Positions 9,673 to 18,794 of a stretch of 64,000 bases of DNA are shown here, one piece after another. The position numbers were made by a program, and so were the translations under genes. Below the pieces are notes generated by a model. The model saw only the letters and a list, made by a program, of their open reading frames with translations, had not been told where the DNA came from and ran no database searches. This stretch comes from Bacteroidota bacterium (GTDB lineage: Bacteria > Bacteroidota > Bacteroidia > Chitinophagales > Chitinophagaceae). The stretch lies in assembly GCA_016712665.1 (NCBI GenBank), contig JADJQP010000006.1, positions 1 through 64,000 of the forward strand. Reading direction: 5' to 3'. Each line of letters opens with the position of its first letter. The first letter of the stretch is position 1.

Positions 9673-12504
9673 ATGAAATATTTTCTATTACTTCTCCTTC
9701 ATTTTGTAGTGCTTTCATCGGCAGCACAAAAGCTCATTTATACCAATTATACCAAAAAAGTGGGTCTGTTGAGTAATACGGTTTATGGCATTTATCGCAC
9801 CTCCGACGGATATTTATGGTTTGCTACCGATAAGGGAATTAGCCGATACAATGGCCACCAATTTATGCATTACACACTGAATGAAGGTTTAGCGGATATT
9901 GAAAACTTCTTCTTTTACGAAGACCGACAAAGAAGGCTATGGATTGGCAGTTACAATGGTAATATTAGTTATATCCAGAACGATGTGGTGCATAGTCAAC
10001 AAAACGATTCAACCCTACAAACTGCTACTGATATACCCATAACGTCAAAAATTTACGAAAGCAGCGATAGTTCGATTGCCATCACCTTTGTCAACTCACC
10101 CTATGTGCTTCTTTACAAAAATAATACACTCAAAACGTACAATCTCAGTGCAGCCATCGAAAAAGGATTGGATATACAGCAAATAAAATTTGATGGGATC
10201 TCCAAATTTGATATTAAAACCACTCGATACAATTGCGTAGTAGATACACATAGCCGGGTACTAAGCAAGCATACAACCCCTTTTCAACAAGTACTTCGTT
10301 CACAAAAAGGAACTACCTTACTGGTGATAGACGAACATCTACAAAAAGTATTTGTGGATGGAGTTCCCTTGCATTTTGATTTCAAAAAAACCATTAACAC
10401 CAATCTCAATTGTATTTATACCATTAACAACATGTATTACTTTGGAACCGATAATGGCCTTTACATCTACGATAGATACAGTGCCAAAATCGTATTGCAT
10501 GCGTTCAGCGACAATATCATCAGTTGCATCACCGAGGACATTACAGGTAGTATTTGGATTAGCAGCCTCACCAACGGCGTATATCAAATTCCAAAAGATT
10601 ATCAAAGAATCCATTTTCTACCCAATGTGTACAGCGGACAAATCCTCAATGCAACAACTGCAGGAAGTAATATCTATGTACAAGATTTCAAAAATAAAAT
10701 AGTCAAAATAAATATAGCAAACAATAGGGTATCTACTGTACAAAATGGTATGATACAAAATAGGTCGAGCAGAGCACGCCTTCTCCATTTTCAAAATGAC
10801 CTGTATGTGCTGATTGATTCTCTGGTGTTTAAAGAGGAACATCTTTTTAAGAAAATTCCTTATCCGGTACTTCATAAGAAGGCCATTTCAAATGACAAAC
10901 AAATACTACTGAATCATGGTTACTTTGTGAATCTTTTTGATGAATCCTTTAAATTCATTCACACCTATTCCATGAATGGGGATCGCATTTTCGATATCGC
11001 CATCAATAAGGACCATGCATTCTTTTCCACTATCAATAAGGTAGTTCAGCTTGTGGACACTCAAACGATTCTTATCAAAAGCAAACATATGAGCGGTCTC
11101 AAATCGTTTTTTGTATGGGACCCTTATATTATTGGAATTACTCATGAAAGTGAATTAAAATTAATTAACCGAAAAAACGACAGTCTATTGGTATCACGGC
11201 AGGGCATCATCGCATTGAAACAATTGGCCAACGACAAGTACATTTATGCATCTGACAAAAATGCGTTTCTCTTGCAAATAGATACCACGCGTATCGGCGT
11301 CACCAATTTAAGAACCCATATTATCAGAAAAGATCTGATACCACAAAATTCAGATTTTATGGTATTTTCAAATGGCCAATGCTATATTTTTTATGATCAA
11401 AATCTAATTCACTTTTCTGATAGTTTGCTCAAATCTACCAGCGTACGAAATCAAATCAGCATCAGTAGTGTATTCATAAATAATGAACCGGTATCGTTTC
11501 AGGCTCCTATTACTATTCGCGAATCGAGGGCCGGTAGTATTTCCATTCGATGCAAAGCCCTCTTTTTTGAGCTTTCAAACCCTGAATATTTTTATAGCAT
11601 CGTCAATGCCAACTCACGTGATACTCTCTGGAGCACCTTCAAATCAGAGGTGATCGATATCTATAATATTTCAGCTGGCACCTACTCCCTACTCATAAAA
11701 AATGAATTCAATGAAATTAATAATATGCTTCGTTTCAATATCACCAAACCATTTCATAAAAGACCCGAAATACTAATCGCTTTTTTTGTGGTGATACTCC
11801 TTACAAGCTTCCTCATTTTTTTTAGAATTGTAGAAACGAAGCAAAAATTGAGCACCCTCAAACATCAAACCCTCACCGCTGAATATAAATCGCTCAATTC
11901 AGTTCTGAACCCACATTTCATTTTTAATACCCTATCCAGTTTACAAGTTCTCATTCGAGAAAACAAAAATATTTTGGCAGAAAAATACTTGCTACTCCTT
12001 TCTTCATTGATACGATTGAATATGAAAAACACTATTAAAGAAAAAGTGAGTCTTGCACGTGAAATGGAAATAGTGAATAAATATCTGGAGATTGAAAAAT
12101 TACGATTTAAGAATCAATTTGAGTACAAAGTGAGTATTCAGGAAAGTATTGAAAGCTCTGAAATATTTTTACCACCGCTTTCGATTCAGCCCATCGTTGA
12201 AAATTCTATTAAACATGGATTTTTTAGAATATTAGATGAAGCCGGATTTATTACGATAGACATTACCAAAGAAAACAATACGGTATATGTGGTGGTACAA
12301 GACAATGGTCAAGGTTTGCAAAACAAACTTGCCGATGAAGCAAACAATCGTCGGATCCACTCGCTGGATGTGATTCGCAAAAGATTTGCCTACTTCAAAA
12401 AACTCTATAATGTGGATATTTCCATCGAAATAAAAAATATTGAATCGAATCAAAATACCATTGGAACAAAAGTGACCTTAAGCATTATACTCCCTTCCGA
12501 GTAA
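9673..12504 (+). CDS. Two-component-propeller sensor histidine kinase (LytS-type kinase domain)
   Basis: Inner-membrane sensor kinase of 943 residues. After a signal peptide (MKYFLLLLLHFVVLSSAAQ), a periplasmic beta-propeller of Reg_prop repeats runs to about residue 590 (e.g. GIYRTSDGYLWFATDKGISR, DRQRRLWIGSYNG, DNGLYIYD). A Y_Y_Y-like Ig domain precedes a single membrane helix at about residues 700-720. The cytoplasmic part is a His_kinase/HATPase domain with phospho-acceptor His748 in NPHFIFN, the IQPIVENSIKHG nucleotide motif and DNGQG. It lacks the HTH/receiver fusion of hybrid systems and instead pairs with the adjacent LytTR regulator. The ligand is unknown. Confidence 0.93.
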   Translation: MKYFLLLLLHFVVLSSAAQKLIYTNYTKKVGLLSNTVYGIYRTSDGYLWFATDKGISRYNGHQFMHYTLNEGLADIENFFFYEDRQRRLWIGSYNGNISYIQNDVVHSQQNDSTLQTATDIPITSKIYESSDSSIAITFVNSPYVLLYKNNTLKTYNLSAAIEKGLDIQQIKFDGISKFDIKTTRYNCVVDTHSRVLSKHTTPFQQVLRSQKGTTLLVIDEHLQKVFVDGVPLHFDFKKTINTNLNCIYTINNMYYFGTDNGLYIYDRYSAKIVLHAFSDNIISCITEDITGSIWISSLTNGVYQIPKDYQRIHFLPNVYSGQILNATTAGSNIYVQDFKNKIVKINIANNRVSTVQNGMIQNRSSRARLLHFQNDLYVLIDSLVFKEEHLFKKIPYPVLHKKAISNDKQILLNHGYFVNLFDESFKFIHTYSMNGDRIFDIAINKDHAFFSTINKVVQLVDTQTILIKSKHMSGLKSFFVWDPYIIGITHESELKLINRKNDSLLVSRQGIIALKQLANDKYIYASDKNAFLLQIDTTRIGVTNLRTHIIRKDLIPQNSDFMVFSNGQCYIFYDQNLIHFSDSLLKSTSVRNQISISSVFINNEPVSFQAPITIRESRAGSISIRCKALFFELSNPEYFYSIVNANSRDTLWSTFKSEVIDIYNISAGTYSLLIKNEFNEINNMLRFNITKPFHKRPEILIAFFVVILLTSFLIFFRIVETKQKLSTLKHQTLTAEYKSLNSVLNPHFIFNTLSSLQVLIRENKNILAEKYLLLLSSLIRLNMKNTIKEKVSLAREMEIVNKYLEIEKLRFKNQFEYKVSIQESIESSEIFLPPLSIQPIVENSIKHGFFRILDEAGFITIDITKENNTVYVVVQDNGQGLQNKLADEANNRRIHSLDVIRKRFAYFKKLYNVDISIEIKNIESNQNTIGTKVTLSIILPSE

Positions 12505-12530
12505 ATTAAATATTACAGATACTACAAACG

Positions 12531-14414
12531 TTATTCCAGCACCACTCTTCTTACATACTCTCCTACCGTCAATAGATACATTCCTTTGCTGAGCAAGCTC
12601 ACATCCAACGTAATCCGCCCCTTTCCTTTAATGGCAGCGGGCGCATCTGGTTTCACTTTTTGAGCAAACACCTTCTGTCCATACATATCGAACATCGCAA
12701 TTTCAGTTTCCGTATTAGTAAATAACTCACTCTCTAAAATGACATAATCTTTCGCAGGATTTGGATAGACCAATAGTTCAAGATCCTCATTGCTTAATTC
12801 CACCACACTTTCCGGATTGCAATGTTTGATTGACACTACCATTGTGTTGGTAACTGAATCGCATCCATTGCTAACTGTTAGGGTTACAGTATACGTTCCT
12901 GCGGCACCATACACATAGCTCGTATGCTGATTACTAGATGTATCATTGCTAGCGCCTGGGTCTCCAAAATTCCAATGCCAGGAAGAAATCCCCACCGAAT
13001 CGGCCGAGAAAAATACTGAGTCCCCTGCGCAAAATCCTGATGTATCGATAGTAGCTGATAGCACAGGGTACGATTCGCAAATGGTGGAATCTGCAGCTGC
13101 TGTACTATAGGTAGTTGTGTTATTTACAACCGTACCACTTGTACCTAATACAGCACCCGGTTGTGTAATTTTAAAACCTTTGTCTTGTACCACGGTTAAG
13201 GCGGTAACATCCGATTCAAAGCACCCGCTGCTAAGGGTATTATCCAATTTCATCAACAATGTTTGAAAACCCACCGGGCCGGTATATTTATTGCTAAACC
13301 CATTTAATAGATAGCCCCCGTCGGTGGCTTTTGAAATTCGCGTATAATGAGAATTCCCATCATTATAGGTTCTTGCTGATATTAATGTGCCCGTGGGCGA
13401 AAACTTCATTATGGCATGTTTATTGGGTACATTACCTGGTGTGGGATAGGAGGCAGTGGCAACACCCACCACAAAATTTCCGGAATCGTCAACCAACACC
13501 GTACTGGCATTTTCAAACAAATCAGGACTTCCATAAAATATTTTAGTCCATATAGTATCGCCAACCGAATTCAAACGCATAATAAAATTATCGCCAAAGC
13601 TTTGAAAATTGGGTTTGAGAAGCGTAGTGGAACCCACTAGTACAAAATCGCCGTTGTCGAGTTCCTTCACATCAAAACCCCACATATGTTGATTGGTATC
13701 GCCATAGCATTTGAGCCATTGCATCGCACCACTACTGTCTGTTTTCATTAAAAACGCATTAAAGGTTCCCATCGAAATATATCGACCTGTTACCAAATAC
13801 CCGCCATCATTGGTTTCAATGAGTGCGGAGCCATCATCATACTGAGCATTATTACCAAAGGTTTTACACCATATTAAATCGCCGTTGGCCGATAATTTTA
13901 TGAGGCCCACATCGGGCGTCGATTTCACACTCCCTGAAATAATGAAACTACCATCGGCAGTCTCCTGAATATCATTGATATTATCATTTCCATTACTCAG
14001 GTTGAGCAATTTCTGCCAAACAATACTTCCGTTTTTATCGATGCGCACGGCAAAACCATTGTAGTTGTTATAAACCCCCAAATTATTAATCATAACATAA
14101 CCACTATCATGTGTCACAATTACTTTTCCGTTTACATTACCGATGGATTGTGAATTGCCAAAATAATGCTGCCATTGAAGTTCACCCTTGCAATTTACCT
14201 TTGCAATAAAGGGATGAAACAAGGAGCCACTAGGCCCATCACTGGCCAAACCTGACATCACATAACCCCCATCAGGTGTAGCCTTGGCGTCAAATGCCTC
14301 AAAACTGGAAGCAGAATCGGGTTGGGAATATTGCTTTTGAAAAGTAATTTGCGAAAAGCAATGATTGATTTTACAACCAAATAATAAAATAAGTAGTACG
14401 GACAATTGTTTCAT
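12531..14414 (-). CDS. Secreted T9SS protein with propeller-like repeats and PKD domain
   Basis: The start is set at the ATG at 14414, which begins the signal peptide MKQLSVLLILLFGCKINHC; the 65 codons upstream in frame are not signal-like. The N-terminal ~400 residues consist of repeats of the form TPDGGYVMSG / ETNDGGYLVTGR / LDNGDFVLVGS, each followed by a KxDSSGxxxW strand, typical of Bacteroidota propeller-like surface proteins. A PKD domain follows (SWHWNFGDPGASND ... YGAAGTYTVTLTVSNGC), then a T9SS sorting domain (VYPNPAKDYVILE ... LSKGMYLLTV). It is probably surface exposed. The role is unknown; adhesion or matrix binding is a guess based on domain type. Confidence 0.85.
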   Translation of the reverse strand: MKQLSVLLILLFGCKINHCFSQITFQKQYSQPDSASSFEAFDAKATPDGGYVMSGLASDGPSGSLFHPFIAKVNCKGELQWQHYFGNSQSIGNVNGKVIVTHDSGYVMINNLGVYNNYNGFAVRIDKNGSIVWQKLLNLSNGNDNINDIQETADGSFIISGSVKSTPDVGLIKLSANGDLIWCKTFGNNAQYDDGSALIETNDGGYLVTGRYISMGTFNAFLMKTDSSGAMQWLKCYGDTNQHMWGFDVKELDNGDFVLVGSTTLLKPNFQSFGDNFIMRLNSVGDTIWTKIFYGSPDLFENASTVLVDDSGNFVVGVATASYPTPGNVPNKHAIMKFSPTGTLISARTYNDGNSHYTRISKATDGGYLLNGFSNKYTGPVGFQTLLMKLDNTLSSGCFESDVTALTVVQDKGFKITQPGAVLGTSGTVVNNTTTYSTAAADSTICESYPVLSATIDTSGFCAGDSVFFSADSVGISSWHWNFGDPGASNDTSSNQHTSYVYGAAGTYTVTLTVSNGCDSVTNTMVVSIKHCNPESVVELSNEDLELLVYPNPAKDYVILESELFTNTETEIAMFDMYGQKVFAQKVKPDAPAAIKGKGRITLDVSLLSKGMYLLTVGEYVRRVVLE

Positions 14415-14739
14415 AAAAACAAATATACAAAAAATGAGATTGATCTGATGAATGTGCTGCAATTTGGTAGCGTAATACTCTTTTTGCGTACGAAGAACAA
14501 CTTGATAAATATGTTTTGACCCATTACCTTCACTACAGCCTCCCATCCTATTATCAATAAAAAGAATATCACAATGCCCTTTTAAGAAATCCCAATCGTA
14601 AGTGCCCAAAATTCAGCTATGGTAAGCCATGTTTCTACCCGCTCTATTAGTGGCTCTATCAAATGTTAAATTCCGCTCCTTAATATGACCTCCCTTTACA
14701 AAATAAAATGTATTTTGTGCCTTCAAAAAAATACTATTC
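14415..14739. other. Divergent intergenic region with weak minus-strand coding potential
   Basis: 325 bp between two divergent genes. It must hold promoters for both. On the minus strand an open frame of about 65 codons (IDNRMGGCSEGN ... KEYYATKLQ) runs straight into the signal peptide of the downstream gene. It has reasonable amino-acid composition but only a TTG start and no recognisable family. I see no RNA gene or repeat. Confidence 0.4.
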
Positions 14740-16668
14740 ATGAAGAAAATAGCTATCGCGTTCCTACTCATATTAGGATGTTCTGTTTCGTATGCACAAT
14801 CAAACCTCAGTATCGAAAAACTTTGGTCGCTTGGCAGAGTGGCGTATCAGGGAATCAGCAATGATGGCGCAACCCTTTACTACAGTGTTTCGGTCCCCAA
14901 TATCGCCGAAAATAAAAGCAAAACCACTAATTATGCCATTCCACTCAATGGTGGAAAGGCAATCGAAATTGCTACCATTCCGGGCAAAGTAGAAATAACC
15001 ATCGAAAAGGGAGGCGACAATACCAAAGTTTCTCCTGATGGAAAAAAGGTACTTTTTACCCGGGATGTGAAACTGCAAAAAATGCATAGTACAGATATCT
15101 ATCCTTCTTTGCCCAAATCGAATGTATATGTGTATAATGACCTAAACCAAAGACATTGGGATACCTGGGAAGATGGTGCCTACTCGCACCTATTTGTTGC
15201 AGATAATGTGGCTGACCATGCTCTGAGAGAAAAAGACATTATGCAAAATGAACTATTTGACTGTCCCCAAAAACCGCATGGTGGTGACGATGATTTCGTT
15301 TTTACACCCGATAGCAAAAATATCTTGTATGTTACCAAAAAGAAAAGCGGCAAAGAATATGCACTCAGTACCAATACCGATTTATTTTTATATCAACTTG
15401 AAAATGGAAATACCATCAATCTCACAGAAGGCATTGAAGGATATGATACCCATCCCGTATTTAGCAATAGTGGTCAAAAACTGGCTTGGCTTAGTATGAA
15501 AACCGATGGCTTTGAAAGCGATAAAAATGCCTTATGGATTATGGATTGGAGTACAAAAACAAAAACCTATCTAACGGAAAATTGGGACGAAAATGTAAAT
15601 CATTTTGTCTGGAGTACGAATGATGAAAAAATATTTTTTACGGCACCGGTAAAAGGGACAGAACAACTTTTTGAAATTGAAATTGCGACTCAAAAAATCA
15701 AACAGATTACCAGTGGCACCTTCAATATTGCTGATATTTGTGTACAAAGCGGCAATACCATGATTGTTTCTCGAATGGACATGAATCATGCCGCCGAATT
15801 GTATAGTGTAAATTTAGAAAATGGAAATATGGTTGCTCTGACACATGTGAATGATGCTGCCTATGCTCAAATCAATATGTGTGATGTAAAAGAACGCTAT
15901 ACTGATTTGGAAACCGGTGAAAAATTATTTTCCTGGGTGATCTATCCTCCAAATTTCGATCCTTCCAAAAAATATCCGGTTCTTTTATACTGTCAAGGCG
16001 GACCGCAAAGTGCGCTATCGCAATTTTATTCCTTTCGATGGAATTTTCAATTGATGGCCAGCAACGGATACATAATCATTGCGCCTAATCGCACCGGCAT
16101 GCCGGGCTGGGGTACACAGTGGAATGCATCTATCAGTAAAGACTGGGGTGGCAATCCGATGCGTGACTATTTGGCGGCCGTAGATGATATTGCCACCGAA
16201 CCCTATGTGGATAAGAGCAGAATGGGGGCCGTGGGCGCTAGTTATGGTGGGTATTCGGTTTTCATGTTGGCCGGGATACATGAGGGGCGTTTCAAAACCT
16301 TTATTTCGCATTGCGGATTGTTTGATTTAAAAAGCTGGTATGGCACTACCGAAGAACTTTGGTTTGCCAATTGGGATATTGGTGGCGCCTATTGGGATAA
16401 GGAAAATAAAGAGGCACAATACAGCTATAAAAATTTTAGTCCCAGTAATTTTGTCAACAACTGGACATCTTCTATCATGATTATTCAAGGGGGAAAAGAT
16501 TACAGAGTGCCTATTGAACAAGGTTTGCAGGCCTTTCAAGCCGCACAACTCAAAGGAATCCATAGCCGATTTATTTATTTGCCCGAAGAAAACCATTGGG
16601 TACTGAAACCACAAAATGGTATAGTGTGGCAAACAGAATTTTTTAAATGGCTCAAGGAAACCCTTTAA
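14740..16668 (+). CDS. S9-family prolyl oligopeptidase-type serine peptidase
   Basis: Exported peptidase of the S9 (DPP/acylaminoacyl-peptidase) family, expected to trim peptides in the periplasm. A signal peptide (MKKIAIAFLLILGCSVSYAQ) precedes a beta-propeller of about 370 residues with WD40-like strands (KVSPDGKKVLFTRDV, FVFTPDSKNILYV). The alpha/beta-hydrolase domain holds the triad Ser501 (GASYGG), Asp587 (GGKDYRVP) and His619 (ENHW). Length of 642 residues is normal for S9. It is monocistronic or first of a pair with the EnvC-like gene 80 bp downstream, which has its own candidate promoter box. Confidence 0.93.
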   Translation: MKKIAIAFLLILGCSVSYAQSNLSIEKLWSLGRVAYQGISNDGATLYYSVSVPNIAENKSKTTNYAIPLNGGKAIEIATIPGKVEITIEKGGDNTKVSPDGKKVLFTRDVKLQKMHSTDIYPSLPKSNVYVYNDLNQRHWDTWEDGAYSHLFVADNVADHALREKDIMQNELFDCPQKPHGGDDDFVFTPDSKNILYVTKKKSGKEYALSTNTDLFLYQLENGNTINLTEGIEGYDTHPVFSNSGQKLAWLSMKTDGFESDKNALWIMDWSTKTKTYLTENWDENVNHFVWSTNDEKIFFTAPVKGTEQLFEIEIATQKIKQITSGTFNIADICVQSGNTMIVSRMDMNHAAELYSVNLENGNMVALTHVNDAAYAQINMCDVKERYTDLETGEKLFSWVIYPPNFDPSKKYPVLLYCQGGPQSALSQFYSFRWNFQLMASNGYIIIAPNRTGMPGWGTQWNASISKDWGGNPMRDYLAAVDDIATEPYVDKSRMGAVGASYGGYSVFMLAGIHEGRFKTFISHCGLFDLKSWYGTTEELWFANWDIGGAYWDKENKEAQYSYKNFSPSNFVNNWTSSIMIIQGGKDYRVPIEQGLQAFQAAQLKGIHSRFIYLPEENHWVLKPQNGIVWQTEFFKWLKETL

Positions 16669-16748
16669 TCCGGCAAAAGCACCTCTTTTAGGATAATTTT
16701 TGCATCTTCTTTAGATTAAAAAATTATTTTTGTGCTTCACCCACTATT

Positions 16749-18674
16749 TTGATAAAGAAAATCATTTCCATAGTACTTTGTTTGTTGCTGACCGCCGCAA
16801 TCCATGCTCAAAAAAAGCAGTCTATTTCGCGTGAACAACTGGAAGTGCAACGGCAATCGCTCCTTTCAGAAATCAAACAAACCCAAGGGGAACTCAGCGC
16901 ATTGCGCAAAGACAAAAAAGCCGGTATCGCCGAATTGCAAGCTTTGCAAGCCAAACTGAATGCCCGTCAGAAATTGATTTCCAATATCAACAATGAAATC
17001 AGTCTCATTGAAACAAATATCCATTTGGCTAATACGGATGTTTCCATTTTAAAAACCAAACTGGATACCTTACGAAAACAATATGCAGAAATGGTTCGCT
17101 ATACCTACAAAAATAAAACCAGCTCAGATTTTATTGTATTCCTATTTTCATCAACCTCGTTTAATGATGCGATACGAAGGCTCAATTATGTAAAGCAATA
17201 TCGAGGTTACCGTGCCGATCAGGCAGTAAAAATTACTTCAGCTAGTAAACAGTTGACAAACAAAATCACCGTTCTAAATATCGAGAAGCAAAAAAAGGAT
17301 TTTGTACTTATTGCACAGGAAACTCAAAATAAAATTTTAGAATCGGAAACGCGCGAAAAAGATAAAGTAGTCAACGAGCTCAAAGGAAAAGAAAAGGAGT
17401 TGATGCAGCAACTCGCCAAAAATAAAAAGGCGGCCGATGACCTGAATCGGGCGATTTCTTCAGCCATCAAAAATGAAATTGATATGGCACGGAAGCGGGC
17501 TATTGAAGAAAGAGTGAAACAGGAAAAATTGAAAAGCCAAAAACTTGAACAAGAAAATAAATTATTGGCTGAAAAAAGAGCACGCGAACAAGAAGCCAGT
17601 GAAAAGGCTCGCCGAGAGGAAGCTGCACGTAAATTAGCGCAAGAAAAAAAGGCTCAAGAGTTAAAGGAACAGCAGGCACTTGTTGAAAAACAAAAAAGAG
17701 AAGAACTGCAACGAAAATTATTGCAAGAACAAAAAGATCGGGAGGCCAAAGAAAAAGCCCTGGCGCTGGAGAAAAAAGAACGTGAAGAAAATGAACGCAA
17801 AGCCTCACAACTTGCCGAAGCAGCAAGAATTCAAAAGGAAAAGGAACTAGCTATTGAAAAACAAAAACAAGAAGAACGTTCCAAATTACTAGCCCTTGAA
17901 AAAAAGCGACAAGAAGAACGTGAACGACAACTAAACTTAGATAAGCAACGTCAAGAGGAACAGCAACGTCGTTTTAATGAGGAAAAGCGCAGACAGGAAA
18001 GAGAACAGGAAAGACTGGCCTCTAGTACGCCTTATAACAATCCGCGCTATGTACCCAATGCCGAAAAACCTAAATATGGTGATGTGAGTTTAAATACTGG
18101 AAGTTCCGAAGATGAAAGCCCGGCATATAGAGGTCCTAGAAAAGAAGAAGCTTCCCCAGAAAAGAAATCCAATACCATTGCCAAATCAAATGTAAAATCG
18201 TTTGCAAGTGACGATTATAAATTTTCACTAACCCCTCTTGAACGAGAAGTTTCTAACAGTTTTGAAGTCAGTAAGGGGCGCCTTCCATGGCCAGTCGAAA
18301 AAGGCTTTATTGTGGAACGATTTGGTAAAAACAAGCACCCTGTTTTCAATATTTATACCGAAAATTACGGAATAGATATCAAAACCAGTCGAGCAGCTAA
18401 TGCACGTTCTATATTTGCCGGCGAGGTCAGTTCCATCATCAGCATTCCAGGCACCGGCACCACTGTAATAATTAACCACGGTAGTTTTTTCACCGTTTAT
18501 GCCAAACTGAGTAGCGTTTCGGTGAGAAAAGGATCGCGAGTAAGTATGAAACAAAGTATTGGCACCGTCATGACCGACGAGGAAGGCAATACCCAAATTA
18601 ACTTTCAGGTATGGCGCATTGGTGCAAATGGCGCCTCCTACAAGTTGAATCCTGAACAATGGATTGCACAGTAA
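16749..18674 (+). CDS. envC: EnvC-like murein hydrolase activator (coiled coil plus degenerate LytM)
   Basis: Periplasmic protein expected to activate cell-wall amidases during division. The start is a TTG at 16749: the signal peptide (IKKIISIVLCLLLTAAIHAQ) begins at once after it and no in-frame ATG fits. Residues ~25-420 are an exceptionally long Lys/Glu/Gln/Arg-rich coiled coil, about twice that of proteobacterial EnvC. A low-complexity linker and a C-terminal LytM/M23 fold (residues ~500-641) follow. The zinc ligands are lost: the first His position reads NYGIDI, and the final HxH reads YAKL. This is the EnvC/NlpD-type inactive form, so an activator role rather than catalysis is inferred. 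Symbol by family analogy. Confidence 0.85.
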   Translation: MIKKIISIVLCLLLTAAIHAQKKQSISREQLEVQRQSLLSEIKQTQGELSALRKDKKAGIAELQALQAKLNARQKLISNINNEISLIETNIHLANTDVSILKTKLDTLRKQYAEMVRYTYKNKTSSDFIVFLFSSTSFNDAIRRLNYVKQYRGYRADQAVKITSASKQLTNKITVLNIEKQKKDFVLIAQETQNKILESETREKDKVVNELKGKEKELMQQLAKNKKAADDLNRAISSAIKNEIDMARKRAIEERVKQEKLKSQKLEQENKLLAEKRAREQEASEKARREEAARKLAQEKKAQELKEQQALVEKQKREELQRKLLQEQKDREAKEKALALEKKEREENERKASQLAEAARIQKEKELAIEKQKQEERSKLLALEKKRQEERERQLNLDKQRQEEQQRRFNEEKRRQEREQERLASSTPYNNPRYVPNAEKPKYGDVSLNTGSSEDESPAYRGPRKEEASPEKKSNTIAKSNVKSFASDDYKFSLTPLEREVSNSFEVSKGRLPWPVEKGFIVERFGKNKHPVFNIYTENYGIDIKTSRAANARSIFAGEVSSIISIPGTGTTVIINHGSFFTVYAKLSSVSVRKGSRVSMKQSIGTVMTDEEGNTQINFQVWRIGANGASYKLNPEQWIAQ

Positions 18675-18794
18675 TTGGCAATATTAATAAATTGTAAATT
18701 ATTTTGGTAACATTACTCAATTATGTAACATTTCATCAATGTTATGGTAATAGCTTATTAAGACTTTTGCAGAACTAACAAAAGCTATTACAAA

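Noticed and set aside
17500..17826. Minus-strand hydrophobic frame opposite the EnvC-like coiled coil
   Set aside because: Antisense of Lys/Glu/Gln codons yields Phe/Leu/Val-rich sequence; it is a shadow of the real gene.
16749..18674. Active M23 endopeptidase
   Set aside because: Zinc ligands at the first His and at the last His are replaced, so it is treated as an activator rather than an enzyme.
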